64,000 nt of DNA from Leifsonia sp052114085 (GTDB taxonomy: Bacteria; Actinomycetota; Actinomycetes; Actinomycetales; Microbacteriaceae): positions 3,534,001 to 3,598,000 of the forward strand of contig NZ_JBFREB010000001.1 in assembly GCF_052114085.1 (NCBI RefSeq), written 5' to 3'. Of this stretch, positions 23,319-31,098 are shown in pieces. Made by a program: the position numbers and the translations under genes. The notes under the pieces are model-generated. The model saw only the letters and a program-made list of their open reading frames with translations, searched no databases and was not told where the DNA came from. Within the stretch, counting starts at the first letter, position 1, and each line of letters begins with the position of its first letter.

Positions 23319-23585
23319 TCAGGCGTCGTGGTCCGTGGCCAGGATCTCGGCCAGGTCGTCGAGGACGACCTCACCGTTGTCCGCGTCGGTGGTGAGAACG
23401 ATCTTGTCGCCGTGATCGATGCCCAGCGAGATCACGCCGAGGATGCTGCCGGCATCGACGGTCTTGCCGCCCTCCTTCGTCAGCTTCACCGTCGCACCAG
23501 AGCCTTTGACCGCCTCGACGAAGAGCTTCGCCGGGCGGGCGTGCAGCCCGTGCGCCGATCCGACGGTGATGATCCGTTCAGCCAT
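23319..23585 (-). CDS. ptsH: PTS phosphocarrier protein HPr
   Basis: 88 residues starting at MAERI, chosen because AAGGAG lies about nine bases before it and because the conserved His then falls exactly at position 15 (GSAHGLHARPAKLFVEA). The regulatory serine is present as Ser47 in TVDAGSILGVISLGIDHGD, the site used by HPr kinase in Firmicutes; most actinobacteria lack that kinase, so phosphorylation here is doubtful. Middle component of the relay between enzyme I and the IIA proteins. Its stop is two bases before the ptsI start. The IIB gene lies 48 bp upstream on the same strand. Confidence 0.95.
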   Translation of the reverse strand: MAERIITVGSAHGLHARPAKLFVEAVKGSGATVKLTKEGGKTVDAGSILGVISLGIDHGDKIVLTTDADNGEVVLDDLAEILATDHDA

Positions 23586-23633
23586 GTTTCCGATCTCCTT
23601 CACTCCGTGCCGGGCGGGTGGCCCGTTCCGTTC

Positions 23634-23942
23634 TCATAGTGCCGCCGCTTTCGCGTTGAGGGCCAGGTCGAGCGCCTTCTCGCCGTCGAGGGAGGCGGGC
23701 GAGATCGCGGGAAGGAGGGCGACGGCGGTGCCGGTCGCGGCCGCACGCTCGCGAAGGGAGGGAAGCGCTGCTTCGAGATGCCCCCCGACGAGGAGCACAT
23801 CGATGCCATCGAGGGATTCCAGCTGGCTGGCGCTGCCCGGCTCGACCACGACATCCTCGCCGCGCATCCGGGCGGCGCTGCGCAGCTTCACGGCGACGAA
23901 GGTGCTGGACGCACCGGCGCCGCAGACGACCATGATCCTCAT
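23634..23942 (-). CDS. Stand-alone PTS IIB protein, lactose/cellobiose (Lac) type
   Basis: 102 residues. The P-loop-like phosphocysteine motif is at the very N-terminus: MRIMVVCGAGASSTFVAVKL with Cys7. The remainder follows the small alpha/beta IIB fold (DVVVEPGSASQLESLDGIDV, LLVGGHLEAALPSLRERAAA). It is a free-standing IIB of the Lac/chitobiose superfamily, different from the IIB attached to MtlA. No matching IIC or IIA of that family is in the window. As the first gene of the mannitol-PTS operon it may phosphorylate a regulator (for instance the PRD domains of the divergent MtlR) or serve a permease encoded elsewhere. AAGGATCG precedes the ATG. Confidence 0.8.
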   Translation of the reverse strand: MRIMVVCGAGASSTFVAVKLRSAARMRGEDVVVEPGSASQLESLDGIDVLLVGGHLEAALPSLRERAAATGTAVALLPAISPASLDGEKALDLALNAKAAAL

Positions 23943-24110
23943 CGATCCTTGCCTTTCACGTGTTGCTGATGGAGCTGATGGAACGTCTCACATGCTCGTC
24001 CGCATGCCGAGGCGCTTCCAGCACCGTTTCTTCCGGGGGTGCGGAAAGATGTCGGGAACACACGTGGCGGCCCGCGCCCGGTGGTTGACTCGTGGGGGAA
24101 GGTGGTCCCG
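23943..24110. promoter_or_regulatory. Divergent control region of the mannitol operon and mtlR
   Basis: This 168-bp gap separates the first operon gene from the divergent activator gene. It holds a tandem 9-bp repeat GCTGATGGA (23965-23973 and 23974-23982), a CACGTG palindrome just before it, and an AAGGTGG ribosome site before the chosen mtlR start. An MtlR-type activator would be expected to bind here. I cannot assign -35/-10 boxes with confidence. Confidence 0.4.
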
Positions 24111-26015
24111 GTGGCGCTCTCGGCGAAGCAGACGAGGATGCTCGACATCCTGGCGCGTCGTGCTGCCTGGGTGACGGCCGGTGAGCTGGCGCACGACCTC
24201 GGAGTGACCACCCGCAGCATTCGCAGCTATGCGGCCGCCCTCGGCGAGGTCGTCGAGTCGGGGCCCAACGGCTACCGCGTCAAGCCGGACGAGTACGCCG
24301 CGTATCTCGCGGGCGACGGCAGCTCCGAGGCGGGCACGGCGGGTTCCCCCCAGGAGCGCTTGGTCTTCCTGGTGCGGCGGCTGCTCGACGAGCCTGACGG
24401 AATCGACGTGTACGAGACCGCGGAGAGCCTGTTCGTGTCGGACTCGACCATCGAGTCCGACCTCACCCGCATGCGCGGGCTGCTCTCCGGAACCGAGCTC
24501 TCCCTCGAACGCCGCGGCGGCACCGTGCAGCTGCTGGGACCGGAGATCGCGCGGCGCAAGCTGCTCAGCCGGCTGTTCCGCGACGAGATGCGGCAGAGCG
24601 TGGTGGACGTGGCGCGCATCCAGGAGGCCTTCGGCTCGGAGGGGCTCGCCGACTTCAAGTCCGCACTGGTGGCGATGCTGGATGCGCGCGGTTTCTTCGT
24701 CAACGAGTACGGCATCAACGACGTGTTGCTGCACATGGCCGTCGCGCTCGACCGGGTAGCGAAGAACCGCGTGCTGCCGTCGGTCGAGGAGCCGGAGACG
24801 AGTGAGACCATCCGCTCGCTGGCGCACGACCTCGGCGAGCTGATCGAGCAGCACTTCGGCACCGCGCTGGATGCGACCGAGCTGCGCTACCTGGCCATCC
24901 TGATGCGCACCCGCGTGATCGCACCGGGCGCCGGGCGCGACACGGTGGAGGAGTTCGTCAGCCCGGCCGACCTCGAAGTCGTCCGCGGCATCGTCGATCG
25001 CGCCTCCGCCGAGTACCTGGTGGATCTGCACGACGAGAACTTCATCGTCCGGCTCACGCTGCACGTCCAGAACCTGGTCGCCCGCGCGCACGAGAACACA
25101 TTCTCGCGCAACCCGCTCACCCGATCCATCAAGAGTTCGTACCCGATGATCTACGAGCTGGCCGTGTACATCGCCAGCCGGCTGCAGGCCGCCGAGGGGA
25201 TCGCGGTCAACGACGACGAGATCGCCTACATCGCCATGCACGTCGGTGCGTACCTGGAGCAGCAGTCACGGCGCCGGGATGCGGTCACCTGTGCCGTGGT
25301 CTGCCCCAACTATTACGACATGCACATCCTGCTGCGGGACCGGCTGGAGAGCACGCTCGGCGACGAGCTCGACATCACCAGCGTCATCACCTCGACCGAC
25401 GCCGACTGGGAGGCGATCGAGGCGGACCTGGTGCTCACCACGATCGACCCGCGCGGGCGACGCGAGAACACGGTCATCGTGCAGCCGTTCCTGACCGAGA
25501 CGGATGTCGAGCACGTCCGGCAGGCCGCCTCGCGCATCCGCCGCCAGCGTCATCGTGCCCGAATCAAGAGCGAGCTGCTGGAGTACTTCGACGAGAACCT
25601 GTTCCTGCGCAACTTCTACGCCCGCGACCCGATCACGATGATCCGGGCGCTCGGCGACAGGATGATCGCGGCCGGCGCCATCGACCAGGAGTATGTCGAT
25701 CAGACGGTGGAACGCGAGCAGATGTCATCCACCGCGTTCACCGACTCGCTCGCGGTGCCGCACGCCATGACGATGAGCGCGCACCGGACGGCGATCGCGA
25801 TCGTCGTCAACGACACGGCGATCGACTGGGGGGATGCGCGGGTCAACGTGATCGCCTTCATCGCGTTCTCGGCGGCGGGCCGCTCATCGTTCCAGACGGT
25901 CTTCGACCAGTTCGTGGAGGTCTTCTCCGACCGCGAGGCCGTGCTGGCCTTGATCCGCCGCTCCGACACCTTCACCGCATTCATCGACGAACTCGTCCGC
26001 ATCATCGACGCCTGA
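24111..26015 (+). CDS. mtlR: MtlR-type PRD transcriptional activator with EIIB-like and EIIA-like domains
   Basis: 634 residues from the GTG at 24111 (GAAGG upstream); a longer frame to 24039 lacks a ribosome site. Domains in order: winged HTH (AKQTRMLDILARRAAWVTAG, then ELAHDLGVTTRSIRSYAAAL), a second HTH (ETAESLFVSDSTIESDLTRM), and two PRD domains that carry conserved histidines (for example ELIEQHFG and AYIAMHVGAYLEQQ). A IIB-like domain has Cys398 in VVCPNYYDMHILL, and the C-terminal IIA-Mtl-like domain has His551 in LAVPHAMTMSAHRT. In this family HPr and EIIB/EIIA phosphorylation of PRDs, IIB and IIA decides whether the mtl operon is activated. Divergent from that operon, so it is its likely activator. 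All signal residues are intact. Confidence 0.92.
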   Translation: MALSAKQTRMLDILARRAAWVTAGELAHDLGVTTRSIRSYAAALGEVVESGPNGYRVKPDEYAAYLAGDGSSEAGTAGSPQERLVFLVRRLLDEPDGIDVYETAESLFVSDSTIESDLTRMRGLLSGTELSLERRGGTVQLLGPEIARRKLLSRLFRDEMRQSVVDVARIQEAFGSEGLADFKSALVAMLDARGFFVNEYGINDVLLHMAVALDRVAKNRVLPSVEEPETSETIRSLAHDLGELIEQHFGTALDATELRYLAILMRTRVIAPGAGRDTVEEFVSPADLEVVRGIVDRASAEYLVDLHDENFIVRLTLHVQNLVARAHENTFSRNPLTRSIKSSYPMIYELAVYIASRLQAAEGIAVNDDEIAYIAMHVGAYLEQQSRRRDAVTCAVVCPNYYDMHILLRDRLESTLGDELDITSVITSTDADWEAIEADLVLTTIDPRGRRENTVIVQPFLTETDVEHVRQAASRIRRQRHRARIKSELLEYFDENLFLRNFYARDPITMIRALGDRMIAAGAIDQEYVDQTVEREQMSSTAFTDSLAVPHAMTMSAHRTAIAIVVNDTAIDWGDARVNVIAFIAFSAAGRSSFQTVFDQFVEVFSDREAVLALIRRSDTFTAFIDELVRIIDA

Positions 26016-26066
26016 CCCGGCCCCGAGTCCCGCCCCGCCTCGCCTTGCCCCGCTTCTCGCCGCCCA

Positions 26067-26132
26067 CCATCGAGTCCGCGAAGACTGCACGGTATCACTG
26101 TGGCGAGCGTGCAGTCTTCGCGGACTCGATGG
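26067..26132. terminator. 25-bp perfect inverted repeat between convergent genes
   Basis: The arms 26067-26091 and 26108-26132 are exact reverse complements over 25 bp, beginning CCATCGAGTCCGCGAAGACT and closing on a 16-base loop. Such a stem is much longer than a normal rho-independent terminator and has no U-tract on either side. It sits between the stops of mtlR and the convergent lipoprotein gene, so a bidirectional terminator is the simplest role. A dispersed REP-type element is the alternative. Confidence 0.7.
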
Positions 26133-26144
26133 CGGGGCGCGGGG

Positions 26145-26588
26145 CTAGTTGGCGGTGACGGTGTAGGTCACGGAGACGCCGGGGGTGCCGACGGCGACCG
26201 TGTACTTGTCGTTGGTGAAGACCGCCTTGCTGTCCGACGAGCCAGCCTGCTCGGTGAAGCCCTTGCCCTTCAGCGCGGACTGGGCGTCGGCGAAGCCGTT
26301 CTTGCCGGACGGCTGGACCGTGACCGACCAGCCGTTATCCTTATCGCCGCGAGCGACCACGACGGTCCCGTCGACGATCGGGACGTCTTCCTTCGGGAAG
26401 TCGGACGGCAGCTCCTCGGACTTCTGGTCCGCCGAGCTTGAGCCGGAACTCGCCCCCGAGGAGGACGACGCCCCCGGCGTCTGGGGAGTGACGTAGTTCC
26501 CGTTCCCGCCGCTGGAACAGGCGGCGAGCGAACCGATGGTGAGGGCCGCGACGATGGCGGCCGGAACGAACGGATTACGTGTGCGCAT
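26145..26588 (-). CDS. Putative lipoprotein, unknown function
   Basis: 147 residues from the ATG at 26588, with AGGA seven bases upstream. The lipobox is IGSLAAC|SSGG after a short basic start (MRTRNPF). A Ser/Gly/Ala linker (GASSSSGASSGSSSADQKSE) leads to a folded domain of about 80 residues with the strands GTVVVARGDKDNGWSVTVQP, FADAQSALKGKGF and AVFTNDKYTVAVGTPGVSVT. The domain pattern resembles small PepSY-like or DUF-type lipoproteins of Microbacteriaceae, without a named match. Expected to be anchored on the outer face of the membrane. It is the 3' neighbour of the HAD phosphatase on the same strand (107 bp gap), so it may be separately transcribed. Confidence 0.75.
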   Translation of the reverse strand: MRTRNPFVPAAIVAALTIGSLAACSSGGNGNYVTPQTPGASSSSGASSGSSSADQKSEELPSDFPKEDVPIVDGTVVVARGDKDNGWSVTVQPSGKNGFADAQSALKGKGFTEQAGSSDSKAVFTNDKYTVAVGTPGVSVTYTVTAN

Positions 26589-26695
26589 ATGGATTCCTAG
26601 TGCTGTATGGGTGCGGTTGTGCAACCACCCAGATTACTCGCGCACGCCGTCGACCGCGTCCCCCTCCGTGTCCACGCTCTGTGTCCGCTGTCGGG

Positions 26696-27373
26696 TCACC
26701 CCAGGAGGAGCGAGCTGAGCTGGTCCGCCGAGTGCACCACGGCGATCGCACCGGCCGCCTCGGCGGGGGAGCCGTAGCCCCACTCGACGAGGATCGTCGG
26801 CAGGCCGTGAGCGCCGGCGCCCTCCACGTCGTACTGGCGGTCGCCCACCATGACGGTGTGCCCCAGGTCGACGCCGCGCTCGCCGAGGCGGCGCAGGGCC
26901 TCTTCCACCACATCCGCCTTGGCACTGCGGCTCTCGTCTTCCGTCGCACCCGTGATGACGTCGAAGTACTTGGCGAGACCGAAGTGCTCCAGGATGCGGG
27001 TCGCCTGGATCTCGGGCTTGCTCGTCGCCAGGGCGAGGGGGATGCCCGCCGCATGCAGCCGCTCGAGGAGGCCCCGGATGCCGGGGAAGACGGCGGAGTC
27101 GAGCGCACCGTGCGCGGCGTAGTCGGCGCGGTAGACGGCGAGGGCCTCACGCGCGGCGGCCTCGCTCATCCCGCCGAACGCCTCCAGCGATTCGAGCAGC
27201 GGCGGCCCGACGTACTCGAGCAGCTGGGCGGGGGAGGGCACCGGCTGTCCGAGGGTCGCGAACATGCGCGCGAGGGAGGATGTGATGCCGGGGGCCGAGT
27301 CGGTGAGGGTGCCGTCGAGGTCGAACAGGATGCAGGTCCAGGTCCGGGTGACGGTCGGAGTGGGGTTGGTCAT
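26696..27373 (-). CDS. HAD-superfamily hydrolase, phosphoglycolate phosphatase (Gph)-like
   Basis: 225 residues with the four HAD motifs: motif I ILFDLDGTLTDSAPG (nucleophile Asp and general acid Asp), motif II in IPLALATSKPE, the lysine of motif III in ESRSAKADVVEEALR, and motif IV HTVMVGDRQYDVEGA. The N-terminal helical cap (type C1) fits Gph/PGP-like enzymes, which dephosphorylate 2-phosphoglycolate or sugar phosphates. AGGACC precedes the ATG at a good distance. The neighbour genes (sseB, nucS on the same strand 38 bp upstream) do not indicate a pathway. The specific substrate is unknown. Confidence 0.88.
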   Translation of the reverse strand: MTNPTPTVTRTWTCILFDLDGTLTDSAPGITSSLARMFATLGQPVPSPAQLLEYVGPPLLESLEAFGGMSEAAAREALAVYRADYAAHGALDSAVFPGIRGLLERLHAAGIPLALATSKPEIQATRILEHFGLAKYFDVITGATEDESRSAKADVVEEALRRLGERGVDLGHTVMVGDRQYDVEGAGAHGLPTILVEWGYGSPAEAAGAIAVVHSADQLSSLLLG

Positions 27374-27410
27374 AGCGGTCCTAGCGTATGTCAGGTATCT
27401 GAATGCCGGG

Positions 27411-27836
27411 TCAGCGCCCGCTGAGGGCGGATTCGATGTGCGACCGGGCGACGACCATCGTGTGCGCGGCGCCCGGGTCGAACTGCACCGCGACGAAATC
27501 CGCGGTTCGGATGAATCCGAGCGCCTCCAGTGCCGGAACGATCACGGCCTGCACGCGGGCGCCGTCGCCCTCCGCGGCCTGAGCGACGGCGGAGCGGAGG
27601 GCGTTCATCGAGGTGAACAGGGGCAGCACCGCCTCGCCGGTGGTGGAGCTGATGGTGCGCAGCCGGGTGTCCTGCGGGGTGGAGCCGGTCACATCCACGA
27701 CCAGGCCGCCCTTCGTCGCGGCCGTGAGCAGTGCGTCGAGGCTCTCGCGCGACGGCTCGGCGGCGATGGCGGCGAGCGCCTTCTTGACGAGCGCGTTCTC
27801 GTAGCTCTGCGGGAACCGGGCCTTCGGCTGCGCCAT
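27411..27836 (-). CDS. SseB-family protein
   Basis: 141 residues starting at MAQPKARF. It shows the SseB N-terminal domain: a leading helix (ENALVKKALAAIAAEPSRES), then LDALLTAATKGGLVVDVTGS, the strand TRLRTISSTTGEAVLPLFTS and the helix MNALRSAVAQAAEGDGARVQ. In actinobacteria such small SseB proteins follow nucS very often, and here the ATG overlaps the nucS stop by one base. The biochemical role is not known; E. coli SseB relates to serine sensitivity. Translational coupling to the mismatch endonuclease is the main clue. Cytosolic. Confidence 0.8.
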   Translation of the reverse strand: MAQPKARFPQSYENALVKKALAAIAAEPSRESLDALLTAATKGGLVVDVTGSTPQDTRLRTISSTTGEAVLPLFTSMNALRSAVAQAAEGDGARVQAVIVPALEALGFIRTADFVAVQFDPGAAHTMVVARSHIESALSGR

Positions 27837-28531
27837 CAGAACAGCCTGCTTTCGCTGTCGTCGAGACCGCGCATCGCGTCGTAGTCGAGCACCAGGCAGC
27901 GGATGCCGCGGTCCTCGGCCAGTGTTCGCGCCTGCGGTTTGATCTCCTGCGCGGCGAAGATGCCGGTCACGGGGGCCAGGTGCGGGTCGCGGTTCATCAG
28001 CTCCAGGTAGCGCGTCAGCTGCTCCACCCCGTCGATGTCGCCGCGGCGCTTGAGTTCGACGGCCACCGCCGCACCGGAGCCGTCCCGCGCGAGGATGTCG
28101 ACCGGCCCGATTGCGGTCATGTATTCGCGGCGCACCAGCACGTGGCCGTCGCCGAGGAGGTGGATCTGCTCGGCGAGCAGCTTCTGCAGGTGTGCCTCCA
28201 CACCGTCCTTCTGCAGGCCGGGGTCGATTCCGAGATCGTGCGACGTGTCGCTGAGGATCTCGTGGATGGACACGACGAGCATGTCCGCGGTCTTCGCCTG
28301 GGTGACGCGCCACACCTCGCGGATGCCTGCGGCCTGCTGCAGCTCGTCCGGCTCATCGATGGCGACGGTGCAGGGCGGGCTCATCCAGTTCAGGGGCTTG
28401 TAGGAGCCGCCGTCGGAGTGGACGAGGAGGCTGCCGTCGGCCTTCAGCATCAGCAGCCGCGTGGCGAGCGGCAGATGCGCGCTCAGCCGACCGGCATAGT
28501 CGACGGAGCAGTTGGCAATGACGAGACGCAC
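27836..28531 (-). CDS. nucS: Endonuclease NucS (EndoMS), non-canonical mismatch repair
   Basis: 231 residues, the full length of the family. The start MRLVIANCSVDYAGRLSAHL is diagnostic. Residues 1-110 form the DNA-binding/dimerisation domain (including MLKADGSLLVHSDGGSYKPL) and the C-terminal nuclease domain holds the RecB-like triad: Asp145 in IGPVDILARDG, Glu159 and Lys161 in AVAVELKRRGDID, then Gln171 in EQLTRYLELMN. The protein ends with a short hydrophobic tail (SRLF) resembling a sliding-clamp-binding end. NucS cuts both strands at mismatches and replaces MutS/MutL in actinobacteria. Divergent from the lactonase gene; sseB is coupled to its 3' end. Confidence 0.96.
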   Translation of the reverse strand: MRLVIANCSVDYAGRLSAHLPLATRLLMLKADGSLLVHSDGGSYKPLNWMSPPCTVAIDEPDELQQAAGIREVWRVTQAKTADMLVVSIHEILSDTSHDLGIDPGLQKDGVEAHLQKLLAEQIHLLGDGHVLVRREYMTAIGPVDILARDGSGAAVAVELKRRGDIDGVEQLTRYLELMNRDPHLAPVTGIFAAQEIKPQARTLAEDRGIRCLVLDYDAMRGLDDSESRLF

Positions 28532-28590
28532 CGGAACATCCTAAGTGCAACCCGGCGGAGCGCGCCCGGGGGCGCTGGCAGGATGGGCGC

Positions 28591-29637
28591 ATGGCCAGCG
28601 AACTCCTGATCGGCACCTACACCGAGACGCTCCCGCACGTCGATGGGCACGCGGAGGGCGTGCTCTCGGCCCGTTTCGACGGCACGGCGGTGGTGGATGC
28701 GACGGTCGCCGCGCGTGTGACGAACCCGTCGTGGGTCGCGGTCGCGCGGGGTGGCGCAGGGGTCTACGCCGTGAGTGAGACGGAACCGGACGGGCGCATC
28801 GTCGCGTTCGCGCGCGCGCAGGACGGGACTCTGACGGAGCTCGGTTCGGTGTCGAGCGGGGGTCCATCCCCGGCGCACCTCGTGGTGCACCCGACCCTGC
28901 CGCTGCTGGTGGCCGGCACGTATGGGGGCGGTACCTTCTCGGTCTTCGCCCTCGGGGAGGACGGCTCGCTCGGTGAGCGGACCGCGTTCGTGCAGCATGA
29001 GGGCCGGGGTCCGGATCCCGAGCGGCAGGAGGGCCCGCACGTCCACCAGTTGAGCATCGACCCGGTGTCCGGGGATGTGGTGGTCGTCGACCTCGGACTC
29101 GGCGAGGTGCGATGGTACGCGCTGTCGCCGGAGGGCGAGGTCGCGCTCCGGGACGACGCGACGGTGGTCGTCGGTTCGCCGGGGCCGCGGCATCTCGACT
29201 TCCACCCCGATGGGACGCACGCGCTGCTGGTGAACGAGCTCGACTCCAGCATCGACGTGCTCCGCCGGGAGGGCGACCGGTTCATCCGGGTGCAGAGCAC
29301 GACCACGCGGGCGGACGGCGCCACCGGCGACAACGCCCCGGCAGCCGTCTGCGTCGCGGCGTCCGGGACGACCGTGCTGGTGAGCAACCGCGGTGACGAC
29401 ACCATCGCGGTGTTCGCGTTCGATCCGGCCGCGTCGCGAGTGGCCCTCGTGGCATCGGTGCCGGTGGGCGGGAAATCGCCCCGCGACCTGGTCATCGCGC
29501 CGGCGGGAGACCGTGTGCTCGCGGCCTGCCAGGACAGCGACGAGGTGACGGTCTTCGCGTTCGACGAGGCCGAGCGCACCCTCCGTCCGCTGGGCGCGTC
29601 CCCCATCCCGACCCCGGTGCGGCTGGCGTTCGTCTAG
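28591..29637 (+). CDS. Beta-propeller lactonase family protein (6-phosphogluconolactonase-like, Pgl/YbhE type)
   Basis: 348 residues of the seven-bladed lactonase family. Visible blade motifs include ELLIGTYTETLPHVDGHAEG at the start, the conserved SGGPSPAHLVVHPTLPLLVA, then EGPHVHQLSIDPVSGDVVVV, PRHLDFHPDGTHALLVNELD, GTTVLVSNRGDDTIAVFAFD and KSPRDLVIAPAGDRVLAACQ. The positions of the His, Arg and Glu residues on these strands match the Pgl active-site set. It may hydrolyse 6-phosphogluconolactone in the pentose phosphate route, but many relatives act on other lactones. No pentose phosphate gene is near. Cytosolic (no signal peptide). Start 60 bp from divergent nucS. Confidence 0.88.
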   Translation: MASELLIGTYTETLPHVDGHAEGVLSARFDGTAVVDATVAARVTNPSWVAVARGGAGVYAVSETEPDGRIVAFARAQDGTLTELGSVSSGGPSPAHLVVHPTLPLLVAGTYGGGTFSVFALGEDGSLGERTAFVQHEGRGPDPERQEGPHVHQLSIDPVSGDVVVVDLGLGEVRWYALSPEGEVALRDDATVVVGSPGPRHLDFHPDGTHALLVNELDSSIDVLRREGDRFIRVQSTTTRADGATGDNAPAAVCVAASGTTVLVSNRGDDTIAVFAFDPAASRVALVASVPVGGKSPRDLVIAPAGDRVLAACQDSDEVTVFAFDEAERTLRPLGASPIPTPVRLAFV

Positions 29638-29655
29638 CCCCGCTTCGCGAGTCGC

Positions 29656-29735
29656 GAGTCGTTGCGCGTGGGCGACCGCCCCAGTGGTGAGTCGTTGCGG
29701 GAATTCTGCGCGAGTTGCGACATGTAGTCACCACT
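29656..29735. repeat. Convergent-gap repeats (GAGTCGTTGCG pair and a stem)
   Basis: GAGTCGTTGCG occurs at 29656-29666 and 29689-29699. AGTGGTGA (29683-29690) pairs with TCACCACT (29728-29735) around a 37-base loop. All of it lies between the convergent lactonase and MFS genes and no coding frame is supported. It could act as a shared transcript end. Confidence 0.5.
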
Positions 29736-29766
29736 CGCGTAAGGCGGTGGGAGACCTCGGCTCCGG

Positions 29767-31032
29767 TCAGGCGGCCTCGGGCGCGTTCTCGCGCTGCTCC
29801 GCGGCGGCCGCCACCGGGCGCACGGCCGGAGCCGCCAGGAACGCGGCCACCAGGAGCACGAGGACGAGGAACAGCGCGTTCAGCAGCCCGAAGTGCTGGC
29901 CGAGGAAGCCGATGAGCGGCGGTCCGGCGAGGAACGCGCAGTAGCCGATGATCGCGACGGCGGAGACGCGGGCAGCCGGGTTGGCGGCACCGTCCGCCGC
30001 CGCCGACATGCCCAGCGGGAACCCCAGCGAGACGCCGAAGCCCCACAGCACCGTTCCGACGACCACGACCCACATCGGTCCGCCGATGATGAAGAGCACC
30101 AGTCCGACGGCCCCCGTTCCGGCGGTGATGCGGATGGCGGCGACGCGTCCGATCCGGTCGACGATCGGTCCGCCGGCGACGCGTCCCAGGGTCATCGCGG
30201 CGACGAAGAAGCCGAAGACGACCGCACCGATCGAGTTGGACTGGCCGTGGCCGTCGACGACGGCGAGCGAGATCCAGTCGTTCGCCGATCCCTCGCCGAA
30301 CGCCATCCCGAGCATCACGACGCCGATCAGGATGAGGCGCCAGTCCGCCCAGACGGCCAGCGACGTGCGCATGCGCTCGCCGAAGGGGATGCGCTCCGTC
30401 GGCGTCGCGGCCTCATCGCCGAGGTCCGCCTCCCGCGGGATGAACCGGACCGCGATGACCGCGATCACGACGATCGCGACGGCGATGCCGAGCAGGTGCC
30501 AGACGACCGGCACGGCGAGCCAGGCGGCAAGCGCGCCGATCGCGGCGCCCAGAACGGTTCCCAGACTGAAGCAGGCGTGCATCAGGGGGAGCAGTGTCTT
30601 GCCGATCTCGCGCTCGACCGCCGTGGCCTCGACGTTCATCATCACGTCGACCATGCCGTTGCCGAACCCGAGCAGGATGAGCCCCACGGCGACCAGAGGA
30701 ACGCTGTGGAATGTCGTGGCGCCGAAACCGATGAAGACGGTGCCGATTGCGACGATGACCAGCGCGCCGACCATCCCGCGGTGCGGTCCGAAGCGCACGA
30801 GTGCCCAGGAGGAGATCGTCAGGCCGAGGATGGCGCCTGCCGACAGCCCGAGGATGAGGAGCCCAACCGCCGACGGGTCTTTCCCGAGCCGCAGGTCGTC
30901 GCGGACGCCGGGGATCCGTGCCACCCAGCTGGCGATCGCCAGGCCGCTCAGGATGAAGATGACGAACACCGCGTTCCGCCAGGCTTTGAGCTCTCGGCGG
31001 TCGCGCGTCGGGGCGGCGGTCGGCTGTGACAC
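29767..31032 (-). CDS. MFS transporter, YbjJ/FucP-like, under LacI control
   Basis: 421 residues with twelve helices. The start ELKAWRNAVFVIFILSGLAI, then ASWVARIPGVRDDLRLGKDP, is typical of the YbjJ subgroup, and GSANDWISLAVVDGHGQSNS is the conserved loop between helices 6 and 7. The motifs LVRFGPHRGMVGALVIVAIG and VDRIGRVAAIRITAGTGAVG are the A-type loops of MFS. Start GTG at 31032 with AGGAA at a good distance. It shares a 28-bp palindrome with the divergent LacI gene, so it is probably repressed by that protein. The substrate is likely a sugar or sugar-derived compound; nothing in the sequence names it. Confidence 0.85.
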   Translation of the reverse strand: MSQPTAAPTRDRRELKAWRNAVFVIFILSGLAIASWVARIPGVRDDLRLGKDPSAVGLLILGLSAGAILGLTISSWALVRFGPHRGMVGALVIVAIGTVFIGFGATTFHSVPLVAVGLILLGFGNGMVDVMMNVEATAVEREIGKTLLPLMHACFSLGTVLGAAIGALAAWLAVPVVWHLLGIAVAIVVIAVIAVRFIPREADLGDEAATPTERIPFGERMRTSLAVWADWRLILIGVVMLGMAFGEGSANDWISLAVVDGHGQSNSIGAVVFGFFVAAMTLGRVAGGPIVDRIGRVAAIRITAGTGAVGLVLFIIGGPMWVVVVGTVLWGFGVSLGFPLGMSAAADGAANPAARVSAVAIIGYCAFLAGPPLIGFLGQHFGLLNALFLVLVLLVAAFLAAPAVRPVAAAAEQRENAPEAA

Positions 31033-31056
31033 GGGCGATTCCTGTGGGTCGGCGGC

Positions 31057-31084
31057 TCGAATCGTTTCGATCGAAACGATTCGA
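31057..31084. promoter_or_regulatory. LacI-type operator, perfect 28-bp palindrome
   Basis: TCGAATCGTTTCGA is followed immediately by its exact reverse complement (31057-31070 and 31071-31084). The inner ATCGTTTCGATCGAAACGAT resembles LacI-family operators (central CG, A/T-rich arms). It lies between the divergent MFS and lacI starts, and TAAGCT at 31087-31092 is placed as a -10 box that would make lacI transcription begin at its GTG. The -35 region then lies inside the palindrome, giving classic autorepression. Confidence 0.85.
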
Positions 31085-31098
31085 CTAAGCTACCATAC

